Of a stretch of 64,000 nt of DNA, positions 25,319 to 34,352 are shown piece after piece (within the stretch, counting starts at the first letter, position 1; the number at the start of each line of letters is the position of its first letter). Source of the DNA: JADKIH01 sp964595205 (GTDB taxonomy: Bacteria; Bacteroidota; Bacteroidia; AKYH767-A; 2013-40CM-41-45). Location of the stretch: the NCBI GenBank assembly GCA_964595205.1, contig CAZQOQ010000035.1, forward strand, positions 124,001-188,000. Direction: 5' to 3'. The notes beneath the pieces are model-generated. The model did not search any database. It was not told the DNA's origin and saw nothing but the letters and a program-made list of their open reading frames with translations. The translations under genes were made by a program, and so were the position numbers.

Positions 25319-26398
25319 TTGGCAGAGAGAAAATTTACCATTCCATCGTCGAAAAATCCTACACCACACAGGCTTGCAATTACGGCTTCATTCATCGCAT
25401 CTTTAATTTTACTCGCTGCTCTTTATTTTTCAGAATATTCAGGTGCATTCCAGTCGGAGTTGCTGAAGCACGCATTTATATTTTTCGTTTCTTTCCTGTT
25501 CTCCTATCTTATTTTCAGTTATATACTAAGGATATTTATCTACAGGAAAATCAAACTTATCTATAAGACGATTTCCAGCTCGAAGAATTCGAAGGAAAAG
25601 GCTCTGGAGAAGGTAATTCCCAATGAGGATATACTCGCGAATGTAAGCAACGAAGTCCTGGAATGGCAGCAAAACAGAACTGAAGAAATTGCAGAATTAA
25701 AGAGAAACGAAAATTTCAGGAAGGAATTCCTCGGTAATGTTTCCCATGAACTGAAGACTCCGCTTTTTAGTATACAGGGATACATACATACCCTTATCGA
25801 AGGAGCTATTGCAGACCCTGAGGTCAACATAAATTATCTTCAACGTGCAGCGAAGTCGGTCGAACGCCTCTGCCTGATCGTAGAAGACCTCGAAGCCATA
25901 TCGAAACTCGAAGGTGGTGAACTTCAGCTGGACCAGCGCACATTTGATATTCACGAACTCTTTCAGGATGTATTTGAGTCGGTGGAATTGAGGGCAAAGG
26001 AAATGGATATTCGCCTTATGTTCAAGGAAGGCAGCGATAAGCCGGTATATGTGATCGCTGATAAGGAAAGAATCAGGCAGGTATTGAATAACCTGGTGAT
26101 TAACTCAATAAAGTATGGCCGCAAAGGCGGAAGCACCATGGTCGGTTTCTATGACATGGATGAGAATATTCTTGTCGAGGTTACCGATAATGGGATCGGA
26201 ATAGACATCGTTCACCTTCCCAGGGTGTTTGAAAGATTTTACCGTGTGGACAAAAGCCGATCAAGAGAGCAGGGCGGAACCGGATTGGGCCTGTCGATCG
26301 TTAAACATATTATAGAAGCGCATGGACAGAGTATCAATGTCCGAAGTACGTATGGCATTGGCACTACGTTTACCTTTACCCTGAAGATTTCCCGGTAA
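25319..26398 (+). CDS. Membrane sensor histidine kinase (PhoR-like), TTG start
   Basis: Partner of the preceding regulator. Two TM helices (about 19-37 and 51-72) are followed by a short linker and then the H-box FLGNVSHELKTPL (His133). The ATP domain has the N-box NNLVINSIKYG, G1 DNGIGI, F-box VFERFYRVDKS and G2 GGTGLGLSIV. There is almost no periplasmic domain, so the signal is probably sensed in the membrane or through a partner. The start is TTG at 25319: stops in the same frame lie 13 bp upstream, and no ATG occurs before the kinase core. 359 aa. Confidence 0.92.
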   Translation: MAERKFTIPSSKNPTPHRLAITASFIASLILLAALYFSEYSGAFQSELLKHAFIFFVSFLFSYLIFSYILRIFIYRKIKLIYKTISSSKNSKEKALEKVIPNEDILANVSNEVLEWQQNRTEEIAELKRNENFRKEFLGNVSHELKTPLFSIQGYIHTLIEGAIADPEVNINYLQRAAKSVERLCLIVEDLEAISKLEGGELQLDQRTFDIHELFQDVFESVELRAKEMDIRLMFKEGSDKPVYVIADKERIRQVLNNLVINSIKYGRKGGSTMVGFYDMDENILVEVTDNGIGIDIVHLPRVFERFYRVDKSRSREQGGTGLGLSIVKHIIEAHGQSINVRSTYGIGTTFTFTLKISR

Positions 26399-26480
26399 AT
26401 TATTTCCGACAGATAATTTCTGTTATTTTCACCGGGATATTTGATCAGTTTTACTTTTAGGAATTTTCCTATATTTATTC

Positions 26481-29006
26481 ATGTTTTACACGCTCATTCA
26501 ACCACGGAAACGGAGATTATTATTTATCATTTCCTTTTGCCTTTTAGCCATTGGTTTCTATTTATTGTATGCCCGGAATAAAACTCCTGAAAAGAATCTG
26601 GAGAACAAACGCGGCGAACCTTATGAGGAATTTATGCTTCAGCGGACATATCCGAACAAAACTTTCGATGTACATGCATATCAGTCTGCTTTAATTTCTG
26701 CAAAGATTAAATCCGGCCATCAGCAACGCCTCAGCCGGGCCGATAACTGGAACCTGGAAGGTCCCGGAAACATCGGCGGGCGATTCAATTGCATTGCAGT
26801 ATCGCCGAATAATCCAAATGTGATGTATGCCGGCAGTGCGAATGGCGGAGTCTGGAAGACTACCAATTATGGTACAGACTGGACGCCGGTGTTTGATGAT
26901 ATTGTTTACCAGGCGATAGGTGCGATATCAATAAATCCTCTCGACGAAAATGAAATCTGGGTCGGTACCGGCGACCTGAACATCAGCGGCACGATGTATC
27001 TGGGTAATGGGGTTTACAAGAGCCAGGACGCAGGGCAGACCTGGTCATATGTCGGTTTATCAAATACGTTTGTCGTTTCATCCATAATTTTCAATCCTGT
27101 AAATACAGATGAAGTGCTTGTTGCAACGATGGGAAATTCCTTTTCCAAAGACGGTAACAGGGGAATCTATCGGACTACCGATGGCGGTGTAAATTTCAGC
27201 CTCGTAAATTTTGTGAATGACAGCACAGGTTTCATCGACATGATACAGGATCCTGTAAGCACATCGACAATTTATGCGAGTTCATTCAGCAGGGTACGTA
27301 CCGATATGGCGAGTTTGACAATGGGAACTGAAGTTTATGTGTATAAATCGACAGACTTCGGTCAGACCTGGAATATTTTAACGGGTGGTTTGCCAAACGG
27401 TGCATTGCATGAAAGGCTGGGCATCGGACTATGTAAGAGTTCTCCATCAATTATCTATGCGCTGTATTCAACCAGCGATTCAAGCACACCCGAATTATAT
27501 AAGTCCGTTGATGGCGGAGCCAGTTGGTCGCAGGTAACGATCGGTTTCTTCGACAATTTCGCTTACGGCACATTTGGATGGTACTTTGGAAAAATCTATG
27601 TCGATCCTGTTTTTCCTGACGTGATTTACATTCCCGGTGTCGATCTGCAGTATAGCACGGATGGCGGTTCAAACTGGAATATGCGTACGCCGCCCTGGTT
27701 TCTCTACGAAGTTCATGCAGACGGACACTTCATGCATTTTACAAATTCAAATGAATTCATCTATTGTACTGACGGAGGCTTAAGCCGTACGCTTGATGGA
27801 GGAAATACCTGGAGCGACATTGATAATATACCGAACAACCAGTTTTATTCAGTCACGGAAAATAAATATAACCCCGGTGAGTATGCAGGCGGAGTACAGG
27901 ATAATGGGACAATGTATAATAATACTTCGGGGATAAATAATTTTATAAGACTTTATGGTGGTGATGGATTTACGGTGACTTATACCGGCAATCCCCTGTT
28001 AGTATATTCTGAAAGCCAGTATGGAAATATTGTCTTTGATGATGATCATCCGAACGGGAACTGGAATTCAATCGACAAGGATACCGCACAGAATTATAAC
28101 TGGCATACTCCATATATTCTTTCGCCTTTTAGTGAGGACACATTATTTTTCGCCGGGCAAACGGTGATGAGAATTGATGGTGCGCCTTATGGAACATTTA
28201 CAAGTATCAGTCCGGTTCTTCCGGATACTGCCAGTTCAGAACGGGTTCAGAACATCAGTACCATCAATCAGTCGGTGTTAGCCAGGGATATTATATATGC
28301 AGGAACGGCTGACGGAAAAGTATGGAACACACTCAACGGTGGAGTGGACTGGAATGATGTGACACCATTTCCGGGAAGCCGGTTTTATATTACCCAGGTT
28401 AAACCTTCTCCAAACATTGTTTCCAATGTGTATGTTACAAGGAGTGGTTACCGGTCGAATGATTTTACACCGTTGATCTATAAGTCAGATAACAATGGTA
28501 CTACCTGGCAGAACATTTCAGGTGATTTACCGCTTCTGGCCGTCAACGATATTGAAATTTTTACCGGTAATGAAAACATCATTTTCATTGCCAACGATGC
28601 CGGTGTATATGCAACTATCAATGGTGGGGTTAACTGGGAACGTGTTGGAGAAAATATGCCCTATGTTGCTGTGCTGGATATCGATTTTAATGTCGCACAG
28701 GACAAGATCATTGCCGGTACATTCGGCAGAAGTATGTATTCAATCGACATCAATAATATTCTATTGAATGCAGAGCAACCGGTTGAAGAAGCCGATTTTT
28801 ACATTTATCCAAACCCGGCGTCTGAAAACATTTTTATCCGTTCAACTCATGATGTAGATGAAATTACGGTTTACTCTTCCACCGGACAGTTAATGACGAA
28901 ATCAAAATCGAATAGCATCAATATTTCCGGGTATGTTTCCGGAACATACATTTTAAAAATTGCGGGGAAAAAGAAAACAGTAGTAAAGAGATTTTTAAAG
29001 ATCTGA
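26481..29006 (+). CDS. Sortilin/BNR-type beta-propeller protein with T9SS type A sorting domain
   Basis: An 841 aa exported protein. A hydrophobic N-terminus (about 12-30) acts as signal or anchor. The body consists of repeated Asp-box/VPS10-like blades: GGVWKTTNYGTDWTPV, GVYKSQDAGQTWSYV, YKSVDGGASWSQV, YKSDNNGTTWQNI. The end is a T9SS type A domain (FYIYPNPASENIFI, then SGTYILKIAGKKKTVVKRFL). Large propellers of this kind are surface proteins in Bacteroidota; some bind glycans, but I see no catalytic signature. Monocistronic on the plus strand behind the two-component pair, with no evident regulatory link. Confidence 0.86.
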   Translation: MFYTLIQPRKRRLLFIISFCLLAIGFYLLYARNKTPEKNLENKRGEPYEEFMLQRTYPNKTFDVHAYQSALISAKIKSGHQQRLSRADNWNLEGPGNIGGRFNCIAVSPNNPNVMYAGSANGGVWKTTNYGTDWTPVFDDIVYQAIGAISINPLDENEIWVGTGDLNISGTMYLGNGVYKSQDAGQTWSYVGLSNTFVVSSIIFNPVNTDEVLVATMGNSFSKDGNRGIYRTTDGGVNFSLVNFVNDSTGFIDMIQDPVSTSTIYASSFSRVRTDMASLTMGTEVYVYKSTDFGQTWNILTGGLPNGALHERLGIGLCKSSPSIIYALYSTSDSSTPELYKSVDGGASWSQVTIGFFDNFAYGTFGWYFGKIYVDPVFPDVIYIPGVDLQYSTDGGSNWNMRTPPWFLYEVHADGHFMHFTNSNEFIYCTDGGLSRTLDGGNTWSDIDNIPNNQFYSVTENKYNPGEYAGGVQDNGTMYNNTSGINNFIRLYGGDGFTVTYTGNPLLVYSESQYGNIVFDDDHPNGNWNSIDKDTAQNYNWHTPYILSPFSEDTLFFAGQTVMRIDGAPYGTFTSISPVLPDTASSERVQNISTINQSVLARDIIYAGTADGKVWNTLNGGVDWNDVTPFPGSRFYITQVKPSPNIVSNVYVTRSGYRSNDFTPLIYKSDNNGTTWQNISGDLPLLAVNDIEIFTGNENIIFIANDAGVYATINGGVNWERVGENMPYVAVLDIDFNVAQDKIIAGTFGRSMYSIDINNILLNAEQPVEEADFYIYPNPASENIFIRSTHDVDEITVYSSTGQLMTKSKSNSINISGYVSGTYILKIAGKKKTVVKRFLKI

Positions 29007-29014
29007 TTTATATT

Positions 29015-29452
29015 TTACAGTTCTTTACCCATTTTGAAATGCGGTATGATATCGAACAGCGTATAGGAATCTCCAAAAACCGTGTAACCGTTTCTCTTGT
29101 AAAAATTGACTGCATTGTCCCTTGCGTCTAAGGTGAGTCTCCGGTAATTTTTTTCACGGGCTTTCTCTTCCAGGAATTTCAGTACGCGGGAACCAAGTCC
29201 CTGTCCGCGTAATTCCTCGGTAACGCCCATCGACCGGATCTGGGCTTCCGTATCGGAATTGTATTGCAATCGTCCGGTGGCGACACCTTTGCCATTCTCA
29301 TCGACCATGAGCACATGCAGCGATTGATTTTCCCATTCATCGCGCGTAGTGTGCTCGCTTTGTCCCCATGCTTTCCTTAAAATTTCATATCTGAGCTTGT
29401 AATAAGCCTGCAGTTCTTCTTCCTTCTCCGGTATAATAATTCTGTAATTCAT
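29015..29452 (-). CDS. GNAT family N-acetyltransferase
   Basis: A 145 aa single-domain acetyltransferase. The acetyl-CoA loop is ELRGQGLGSRVLKFLE, preceded by the core strand RSMGVTEELR. The C-terminal part has LDARDNAVNFYKRNGYTVFG, the usual alpha4-beta7 element. The N-terminal LRYEILRKAWG is typical of the ElaA/YjcF-like branch. It ends 8 bp from the end of the convergent T9SS gene. Substrate unknown. Confidence 0.9.
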   Translation of the reverse strand: MNYRIIIPEKEEELQAYYKLRYEILRKAWGQSEHTTRDEWENQSLHVLMVDENGKGVATGRLQYNSDTEAQIRSMGVTEELRGQGLGSRVLKFLEEKAREKNYRRLTLDARDNAVNFYKRNGYTVFGDSYTLFDIIPHFKMGKEL

Positions 29453-29495
29453 GGCGTGTATAGAATATAATAAAAGATGTTCTAAATTAAAAAAA

Positions 29496-30872
29496 TCAAT
29501 CCTGTTTTTTCAATTCCAGGCTAATATTTTCATCACCCGGCTTGTAAGGAATAAATGTACAGATCAGCTGGAACATCTCATCGGTTGTCCTCATGCTTCC
29601 TTCGCGTTCTGAAATTACTCTCGGAGGATGATAGGGATTCAGGGGGTTATTTTCCGTGTTATCGTATTTTCCAAGGGCTACGATCACAGATCCGGCAGGT
29701 ATTTTTATCATTTTCTGAAAGGTGTAAAAATACTGCCATCTGAAATCCCACTTTGGAATGTGAATAAGTGGTATGGTGTCACCGTCAGTTTTCACACAAA
29801 AAGCCTGAAAGGAAACTCCAAGAAGGTGCATGTGAGGGTTGATGGTAATAAGTGAGATGTCTTCCGGTACCTGATACCTGGTGACAAAACTTTTAACTGA
29901 ACCTGCAGGAATAACGAGCGGGGGTTCTACCGGAGATATTCCGCTCGTGCCGAGTATGAATTCGCCAGTGGGGCGCTTCGGCGGGACCGGACTGAAAAAT
30001 ATGTTGAAGGAAGTCTGGTCGCTGGTGTCTACAGCGCTGGGCCCGTAGTGTATGTTATCCAATAATAATGCGCATTGCTTCTTTACCCTGTAGCCGCCGA
30101 TTCCTTCCGGATAAAATGAAGTTTCAACGCCGGGTAAATAATTAGTAACAGAAGGTGTAAGCGTGGGATAGGTTCCGTCGTCATTTTCGAGGTCTAACAA
30201 ATCGAAAGAAGAACGCTTATCGTGTTTCTCAGTATCGATGAAAGGTCTCCCGGAATAATTATCCTTCTTTTTACCTTCTTCATACTGCACGAGATGAGCG
30301 TTTATATGATGAACGAGTTTTTTATTACCGGGAATTATTTCGATGGCCCTGATAAAAGTATCACGCGGGAGTTCAAATGGAATTTTCAGCATGATAAAAT
30401 TATCCCTGTTATCACCAATTATTTTAAACGGCGATCGCATTCGAATCACCATGTCAGGCTTTCCAAAATTACTTCCGTTTATGAATACAGGAGGAGGAGG
30501 AATTTCATCAGGGTTTCCCAAAGGCGCACCGGTTTCTATCCAGTGATTTATAAGGTCGATCTCTTCCTGCTTCATCACCTTCTCATCACGGAAATGAGAA
30601 TATGAAGTGTCGGCCGGCCAGGGAGGCATCAGCCTCTCATTGATTACCACCTGCACAGTGTGCAGATGTTTTTTCACATCGTCGTATGTGATGAGGTCGA
30701 AGGGTGCACCTGAACCCGGACGATGGCAGGGAGTACAGTGTTTATAGACGACAGCAGAAATATCCTTTGAAAAAACAGGTTGATCCTTTTCAGATTCGAT
30801 TTTACGGTTGTTGCAGGAACATATCAGGAGATCAGCCAGGAAGAGTACAAAGAAGATAACAAAACGATTCAT
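29496..30872 (-). CDS. Lipoprotein with one haem c and a PHM-like copper monooxygenase domain
   Basis: Begins with a lipoprotein signal (MNRFVIFFVLFLADLLICSC); I use the ATG at 30872 (458 aa), though the ATG at 30890 is possible. A cytochrome c-like part has HCTPCH (haem cysteines about 46 and 49), with the HRPGSGAPF and MPPWPAD segments of PSCyt-type domains. Then a region resembling copper type II ascorbate-dependent monooxygenase has LVHHINAHL and later NPHMHLLG, the HH and HxH-type copper ligands, plus a Met-containing strand near MFQLICTF. It is paired with a redoxin-like gene upstream. In related proteins these parts are often fused. Substrate and in vivo reaction unknown. Confidence 0.78.
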   Translation of the reverse strand: MNRFVIFFVLFLADLLICSCNNRKIESEKDQPVFSKDISAVVYKHCTPCHRPGSGAPFDLITYDDVKKHLHTVQVVINERLMPPWPADTSYSHFRDEKVMKQEEIDLINHWIETGAPLGNPDEIPPPPVFINGSNFGKPDMVIRMRSPFKIIGDNRDNFIMLKIPFELPRDTFIRAIEIIPGNKKLVHHINAHLVQYEEGKKKDNYSGRPFIDTEKHDKRSSFDLLDLENDDGTYPTLTPSVTNYLPGVETSFYPEGIGGYRVKKQCALLLDNIHYGPSAVDTSDQTSFNIFFSPVPPKRPTGEFILGTSGISPVEPPLVIPAGSVKSFVTRYQVPEDISLITINPHMHLLGVSFQAFCVKTDGDTIPLIHIPKWDFRWQYFYTFQKMIKIPAGSVIVALGKYDNTENNPLNPYHPPRVISEREGSMRTTDEMFQLICTFIPYKPGDENISLELKKQD

Positions 30873-30879
30873 TAAATTT

Positions 30880-31455
30880 TTATTTGTCATATTCCAGGAT
30901 ACATCCGATGGGAATCGTTTCACTTTTCCTGACAGGTATGTTTTTAATTACTGAAACCAGGGCATCTTCGAGATTATTTTCCGTGACGACCTGTCTTTTT
31001 TTACCCAGTGCATACAGCCAGTCGTCAATGCGGCCTTTATAAACCACATTACCTTCCCTGTTTATTACAAAGCAACTGGGTGCGACTGTGGCATCTAAAC
31101 TCTTTGCGAGAATCATTTCCGGATCTTTCAGCAACGGGTAGGAAATCTTGTATGTCCGGCGGAAATCCTTCATCTCTTCCGGAGAGGAAAACCTCCCCGG
31201 AAAGACGCCGATGAATTGAATTTGATCTTTGCTGAATTTATTTGCGAGCTTATTCAATGTTACCGTATAGCTTTGAGAGGCCGGGCAATCGCTCAGGAGA
31301 AAAATAATGACAGTCGCTTTGAATTCCCTGTTACCGGAAAATGAAACCAGTTTGTTGTCGAGGTCATACAATTTAAACTGAAAGAAAATATTATCACCCG
31401 TAGTGGGACCCTGGATCAATAAGAGAAAAACTAAGATTAAATGTTTAAAGATCAT
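30880..31455 (-). CDS. Redoxin (thioredoxin-fold) protein, exported
   Basis: A 191 aa protein with an N-terminal signal segment (MIFKHLILVFLLLIQGPTTG) and an AhpC/TlpA-like fold: FFQFKLYDLDNKLVSFSG, then VIIFLLSDCPASQSYTVTLN, then VAPSCFVINREGNVVYKGRID. The active site reads CPAS, so the resolving cysteine of a CxxC is missing. The C-terminus has ETIPIGCILEY, a Cys seen in the fused redoxin/monooxygenase family. The stop is 7 bp before the start of the haem/copper gene, implying one operon. Likely a periplasmic thiol partner of that protein. Confidence 0.8.
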   Translation of the reverse strand: MIFKHLILVFLLLIQGPTTGDNIFFQFKLYDLDNKLVSFSGNREFKATVIIFLLSDCPASQSYTVTLNKLANKFSKDQIQFIGVFPGRFSSPEEMKDFRRTYKISYPLLKDPEMILAKSLDATVAPSCFVINREGNVVYKGRIDDWLYALGKKRQVVTENNLEDALVSVIKNIPVRKSETIPIGCILEYDK

Positions 31456-31478
31456 TTTTGAAGATAGTTCTTTTCGGG

Positions 31479-32873
31479 TCAGGGCATTCCTTCCTGGTTC
31501 GAATAAACCAGGAGATTTGCCCTGGTCGGTTTCGAAAGGTAATTCCGTATGATCCGGTTTACGTCGCGATTGTCGGGTTTAAATTTAATTACGTCTCTCA
31601 GTGTTTCCGGGTGTGCACTGGTGAATTCGGCATCGAAATAACCGAAGCCTGTGTATTTTCCATTTTCAATATGTACGACCGATTTTTCAGTAGGCGATCT
31701 GCCGCTGTCGATGATCATGAAATTGGGATTTTTATACTGGAGGCTGCTGATCGCAGACATGACTCTTTTGTTGTATTCCTCAGGCGGCTCATTTCCGATG
31801 CATGCTCCATTACATTGCCTGACCGAATATTTGAAACAGGCATGAACGATGCTGTAAACACCACAAAGCTTCTGGCAAAGATTGTATTTTGAAACCAGCC
31901 GGTCGATAATATCCAGTGCATGGTCGTATGTGCTGGCGGTGGTGATTAAATTTTCGAGATCATTCTCCTTCGAAATTCTGAATGTGAGATAACCGTTTTC
32001 GTTGATTGCGGAATAGATGCTGTGATTCTTGACTGTCCTCTTTTGGGCGCGGTTAAAAAACGGCTGGTTCTTTTTTATTTCTTCCGACTCCAGCAGGAGG
32101 GCAATGAGTTCATTGCCGGTTTCCTCAAATGAAATGTCCATGATCGCATTTCTCAACTCAAGCGCTTTTTTGGTTTGCTTATTTCGGAAATGACTGAGAA
32201 CTCTCTGGCGAATGTTGTTACTCTTTCCAATATAAATTATCCTGCCTGTTTCATCATGAAGGTAATAGACGCCATGAGTTTCAGGGAGCGTATCGATGAT
32301 GGACCTGTTGAAGTCGGGAGGGAAGCGGAGGTTTACATAATCGTTCCTGATAAATTCCGCAAGGATGTTTTCGGAATTATTTTTTTGAATGAGTAATTCA
32401 AAAAGTTTAACGGTAGCAAATGCATCTCCCTGTGCACGATGCCTGTTTTGGATTTGAATGTTCAGGTTACTGCAGAGATTGCCCAGGCTGTAAGAGCGGA
32501 AACCAGGGATGATTTTACGGCTTAGTTTTACCGTGCACAGATGATCGCGGTTAAAATTAAATCCCAGCGATTTGTATGATTCGCGGATAAATCCATAATC
32601 AAATGATGCATTATGTGCCACGAATACGGCTCCGTCGGTAATCTGAATGATTTGTTTTGCCACCTCATAAAACTTCGGTGCGTTTTCCACCATCTGATCG
32701 TCGATACCGGTAAGTCTCGTGATGAATGGAGGTATAGAACATTCCGGGTTGATCAACGAGGTGAACTCATCGATGATCTTTTCTCCATCATGAAGGTAAA
32801 TTGCAATTTCAGTGATCCTGTCCCTAAATGCATTTCCCCCGGTTGTTTCAATATCTACAATGGCAAACTTCAT
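31479..32873 (-). CDS. DnaQ-type 3'-5' exonuclease fused to GIY-YIG (UvrC/Cho-like) nuclease
   Basis: A 464 aa fusion. Residues 1-165 form a DEDD exonuclease: VDIETTGG, VAHNASFDYGF, and HRAQGDAFATVKLF with its final Asp. Residues about 190-275 form a GIY-YIG nuclease: GVYYLHDETGRIIYIGKSNN, then NELIALLLESEEIKKNQPFFN. The C-terminal half resembles the UvrC/Cho segment (KLCGVYSIVHACFKYSVRQC). The architecture matches known Bacteroidota proteins annotated as exonuclease/UvrC-like. The ATG at 32873 (MKFAIVDIETTGG) is preferred over a TTG 9 bp upstream. Probably a DNA repair nuclease; substrate not visible. Confidence 0.85.
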   Translation of the reverse strand: MKFAIVDIETTGGNAFRDRITEIAIYLHDGEKIIDEFTSLINPECSIPPFITRLTGIDDQMVENAPKFYEVAKQIIQITDGAVFVAHNASFDYGFIRESYKSLGFNFNRDHLCTVKLSRKIIPGFRSYSLGNLCSNLNIQIQNRHRAQGDAFATVKLFELLIQKNNSENILAEFIRNDYVNLRFPPDFNRSIIDTLPETHGVYYLHDETGRIIYIGKSNNIRQRVLSHFRNKQTKKALELRNAIMDISFEETGNELIALLLESEEIKKNQPFFNRAQKRTVKNHSIYSAINENGYLTFRISKENDLENLITTASTYDHALDIIDRLVSKYNLCQKLCGVYSIVHACFKYSVRQCNGACIGNEPPEEYNKRVMSAISSLQYKNPNFMIIDSGRSPTEKSVVHIENGKYTGFGYFDAEFTSAHPETLRDVIKFKPDNRDVNRIIRNYLSKPTRANLLVYSNQEGMP

Positions 32874-32965
32874 GGGCTGCAAACCCTAAAAATACACTTA
32901 AAGTTTTAATATTTTTATTTATCCCATCAGGAAATTGAATGGGATATAATAAAAATATAAGTGTA

Positions 32966-34288
32966 TCACCTTACGATAAAGTGATCGGTTACCACACTTT
33001 TCTCATTCTCGGTCACCATATAAAAGTAATTTCCTGAAGGAAGGGTGGAGCAGTCGACCGTGAAATTAATTTCATTGTTGTTAATAGTGCGTTCAATCGT
33101 AAGATCCGTAATTAACTGTGATTGAATTCCGAAAATTTTAATTTGTGGATTCTTCAATCTTTCCTTTGTGCTGATTGAAATATAAGCCTTATCAACGACA
33201 GGGTTTGGGTAGAAGCTCTTATTTATTACGAGATCAGAGAGTTCATTAACATCAATTGTAGTAGAAGTTATGGCCACGTTTGTCGCAGGTGAGGAAAATT
33301 TACCGCCTGCTATTACCTTTCCACTCTGGTTTCCGATGGCATAAACTTCTCCTCCGATAGTGCTTGAGGTAAGTGTAATGGTTTGTATCGGTGTAGTCGG
33401 AGAATTAATTCTTGCAATATAGGAAGCAGTTGAGCCCGGAATTCCAAGGTTGGTGAATTTACCACCTATGTAGAGAACCGTATTATATCTGGCAGAGAAA
33501 GCATAAATTTTATCGCTCGGAGAGAAAGTTGTCTGTATGGTTCCCCAGGATGTGCCATCGAAACGAGCTGCAGCAAAAGTCGGGGTGGTAAAGTCGCCTC
33601 CGGCATACAGATTATTTGAAAATGACGCGAGGGCATATACCTTACCGCCACTGATACCGGTTTCACCAACCCAGCCGCTGACGCCATATTTCTGTACCGG
33701 TGCAGAAGTGTTTTCACAACCCGCCCATTGTGTATTCTGAAATTCAGCAATGGAATTTACAACTGCGCTGATTCCGGAACCAATTTGAGTCCATGTAGTG
33801 GAAACAAGTTTTGAAATATGATTCATTGTGTTGCCTCCTGAAAGTGAAAATGCACCACCGGCAAAAAGGGTACCGCTGGTCGCACTTACAAATAAACAAT
33901 TCACCTGTCCGTTGAATCCTCCGCCAACATCACTCCATACACCTGTGGAAATATTATATTTTGCGATGTTGCTGACCGTTACTCCGCCGGCAAGAGAAAA
34001 TGAACCTCCGATATAAAGATCGTTATTTTTAAATGCGAGGGCGTAGACCGGTCCGTTAACGCCTGACCCGACAGCAGTCCAGCTTGAACCTGTCCAATGA
34101 GCAAGATAACTAACTGAACCCGTAAATGTTCCGCCTGCATAAATTTCATGGCCCGGACTTTCAGCGATTGCCTTTACAGATTCGGTAGAACTGCCCAGTC
34201 CGGTCGACATAGTCTCCCAGCTTTGAGCAACACCATCGATCTTTGTTAAACTGAATAATAGTAACAGAAGAGTACTGATTTTTTTCAT
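32966..34288 (-). CDS. Secreted repeat propeller protein with T9SS type A sorting domain
   Basis: 440 aa, with signal peptide MKKISTLLLLLFSLTKIDGVA. The body has about eight short repeats of the form IYAGGTF / LYIGGSFS / LFAGGAFSLSGG with interspersed W residues, as in delta-60/Kelch-like propellers. The C-terminal T9SS domain is marked by NKSFYPNPVVDKAYISI, then LPSGNYFYMVTENEKSV and DHFIVR. Likely a surface-exposed or released protein. No enzyme signature is seen. It lies next to a WD40 propeller gene on the same strand. Confidence 0.82.
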   Translation of the reverse strand: MKKISTLLLLLFSLTKIDGVAQSWETMSTGLGSSTESVKAIAESPGHEIYAGGTFTGSVSYLAHWTGSSWTAVGSGVNGPVYALAFKNNDLYIGGSFSLAGGVTVSNIAKYNISTGVWSDVGGGFNGQVNCLFVSATSGTLFAGGAFSLSGGNTMNHISKLVSTTWTQIGSGISAVVNSIAEFQNTQWAGCENTSAPVQKYGVSGWVGETGISGGKVYALASFSNNLYAGGDFTTPTFAAARFDGTSWGTIQTTFSPSDKIYAFSARYNTVLYIGGKFTNLGIPGSTASYIARINSPTTPIQTITLTSSTIGGEVYAIGNQSGKVIAGGKFSSPATNVAITSTTIDVNELSDLVINKSFYPNPVVDKAYISISTKERLKNPQIKIFGIQSQLITDLTIERTINNNEINFTVDCSTLPSGNYFYMVTENEKSVVTDHFIVR

Positions 34289-34352
34289 AATTTCTATTGG
34301 TTTTTTTATTTCGGAGCGGGAAAGTAGACAATTTTTCTTAGGGCAGAAAGGA

